From: DAOUMU01 sp034409055
GTDB taxonomy: Bacteria > Chloroflexota > Anaerolineae > 4572-78 > J111
Assembly: GCA_034409055.1 (NCBI GenBank)
Contig: DAOUMU010000143.1
Coordinates: forward strand, 1-14,760
Direction of reading: 5' to 3'
Length of the DNA stretch: 14,760 nucleotides
The notes beneath the pieces are model-generated. The model saw only the letters and a list, made by a program, of their open reading frames with translations. It searched no databases and was not told where the DNA came from. Position 1 is the first letter of the stretch; the number at the start of each line of letters is the position of its first letter. Both the position numbers and the translations under genes were made by a program. Of this stretch, positions 13,648 to 14,760 are shown piece after piece.

Positions 13648-14703
13648 TTATTGGACACTCCATATCCGTACCGTGTGGTCAATACTACCGGTGACCACCC
13701 ACTGGCCGTTATGGCTGAAGGTCACTGCTAAAACTTGACTGTCGTGGGGCATACGGGCCACCAATTTTCCGCTGGTTACGGCCCACAACTGGCCTTCGTT
13801 GGCCGGTGGATGTTCGATGCCCTGGCCCAGGCCGGTGACCAGCCACTCGCCATCAGGACTAAAGGCAATATCATGGACAACGTCGGCCTGGTCCATTTTT
13901 GAGACGATCCGCCAGCTTGGCACCTCCCAAACCCAAACTTTGTTGTCCGTCTCTCCATTGAATATCACCCCGGCTAACCAACGACCATCAGGGCTGAAAG
14001 CGAGCTGCATGACAAAGCCTGGCGGTTTTTCCAGATGGGCTGCTTCGGGCCAGATGAGCGTCTCCCACACCGTTATCGTATCGGTGTTGACTGCTGCCGC
14101 CAGCCATTTGGTATCGGGACTGAAAACCACGTTGGAATGGTTGGGCAGTCCCTTGTGCTCGGCCAACGTTCGCCGCTCCTGGGTCACTATGTCCCACACC
14201 ACCAGCTCAACCGGCCCCCAAGAACCAGAGGTCATCACCGCCAACCAGGGACCATCGGGACTGAGAGCTAAATCAGTGACCTGCCATTCGTGTTGGTACT
14301 CGTTGATGGGCTGGCCGGTTGCTGCCTCTGACAGGATCACTTTGCCGTCAAAACTGCCCGTGGCCAGGTGTTGGCCGTCGCGGCTAAAGTCCAGGCCGTA
14401 GACCCAATAATCGTTGTGCAGTTGGGCAATTTGATTTCCGGTGGTCGTGTCCCATAAGCGAGCCGTGCCATCAAAGCTAACGGTGGCCAGTCGCTGGCCG
14501 TCTGGACTAAAGGCCACCTTGCGCACCGCATCGTCGTGGCTGGCCTTCCAGCGCAGACTCCAATCCTCTGTGTGCCAGACTTGCACGACACCTTGCCAAT
14601 TACCCAGGGCTAATAGTTTATCGTCGGGGCTAAAGGCTAATGCTACTAAGAAATGAGAAATTGGCCAGACAGAAATTTGCGTAATCGGGCCAAAGCTGGG
14701 ATG
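13648..14703 (-). CDS. WD40-repeat (beta-propeller) protein, interrupted or 5'-incomplete
   Basis: The open frame contains eight WD40-like repeats, each with an FSPDG-like turn and a final W: SPDDKLLALG..VQVW, SPDGQRLATV..ARLW, SRDGQHLATG, SPDGPWLAV..LVVW, SPDTKWLAA..ITVW, SPDGRWLAG..VWVW, SPDGEWLVTG..GQLW and SHNGQWVVTG..VRIW. This forms one propeller, a protein-interaction scaffold rather than an enzyme. The first GTG start available (14584-14586) would discard most of repeat 1, so the true protein begins further upstream. There the same frame continues past an in-frame TAG (14704-14706) into a hydrophobic leader-like stretch that runs to the window edge. The gene may thus be a pseudogene, or the amber may be a sequencing error. 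It ends 1 nt from the glycosidase gene. Confidence 0.8.
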   Translation of the reverse strand, partial: HPSFGPITQISVWPISHFLVALAFSPDDKLLALGNWQGVVQVWHTEDWSLRWKASHDDAVRKVAFSPDGQRLATVSFDGTARLWDTTTGNQIAQLHNDYWVYGLDFSRDGQHLATGSFDGKVILSEAATGQPINEYQHEWQVTDLALSPDGPWLAVMTSGSWGPVELVVWDIVTQERRTLAEHKGLPNHSNVVFSPDTKWLAAAVNTDTITVWETLIWPEAAHLEKPPGFVMQLAFSPDGRWLAGVIFNGETDNKVWVWEVPSWRIVSKMDQADVVHDIAFSPDGEWLVTGLGQGIEHPPANEGQLWAVTSGKLVARMPHDSQVLAVTFSHNGQWVVTGSIDHTVRIWSVQ

Positions 14704-14760
14704 CTACGAGTTAGGCAAAATAGAGATTGAGATCAACAGAAAGGCTGAAAGAAATATGAC
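14704..14760 (-). pseudogene. Leader-like upstream part of the WD40 frame, separated by TAG
   Basis: In the same frame as the WD40 repeats, the last 57 bases of the window read VIFLSAFLLISISILPNS and then TAG. The hydrophobic run followed by a Pro/Ser turn resembles the end of a signal peptide, as expected for a secreted propeller. The start lies outside the window. Confidence 0.45.

Noticed and set aside
13799..14401. 200-codon plus-strand frame antisense to the WD40 gene
   Set aside because: Its repeated SGLK units mirror the FSPDG repeats of the WD40 gene on the other strand.
14704..14706. Amber codon reassignment to explain the WD40 frame
   Set aside because: Other genes in the window end normally with TAG, so a changed genetic code is not supported.

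Overview
The window looks like a chromosomal segment of a Chloroflexota-type bacterium (Anaerolineae-like). This is an inference from gene style: a Pro/Thr-rich anchored SH3b protein, a secreted WD40 protein, a doubly anchored glycosidase, moderately high GC with many long palindromic intergenic repeats. No rRNA or other phylogenetic marker is present to confirm it.

Layout, left to right. Positions 1-131 hold one copy of a palindromic repeat whose right end supplies the stop codon of a minus-strand YitT-family membrane protein. Divergent from it is an AraC-family regulator, and a 26-bp dyad lies between the two genes. Directly at the araC stop codon sits a 156-bp MITE-like element with terminal inverted repeats and a 10-bp target duplication. 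Then come an anchored SH3b protein and a RimL/YdaF-type acetyltransferase. A convergent intergenic region with a long hairpin follows. Next is a minus-strand sugar-phosphate pair, rpe-fba (ribulose-phosphate 3-epimerase and class II aldolase). It is divergent from a type I mannose-6-phosphate isomerase (manA). A second copy of the palindromic repeat overlaps the manA stop codon, and proA (proline biosynthesis) follows.

From about 8400 to 11200 the base composition becomes AT-rich. This block holds, on the minus strand, a compact two-gene type II restriction-modification operon: a PD-(D/E)xK nuclease, then a gamma-class N6-adenine methyltransferase 6 nt downstream. Next to it are a 5'-truncated reading frame and a DUF2442 gene. 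Its promoter region carries three inverted ATCAGG/CCTG dyads. The block looks like an acquired defence islet inserted between proA and the glycosidase gene.

The right end has a plus-strand extracellular (alpha/alpha)6-type glycosidase with an N-terminal signal segment and a C-terminal membrane anchor. It converges with a 1-nt gap on a minus-strand WD40-repeat gene. The WD40 reading frame has an in-frame amber codon separating a hydrophobic leader-like segment from the propeller, so it may be a pseudogene.

Functional themes: central carbon metabolism (rpe, fba, manA), amino-acid synthesis (proA), polysaccharide or glucan degradation at the cell surface, and defence. I see no clearly novel multi-gene system. 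The points most worth a second look are the two palindromic repeat families that form gene ends, the MITE with its target duplication, the restriction-modification islet with its dyads, and the amber-interrupted WD40 gene.
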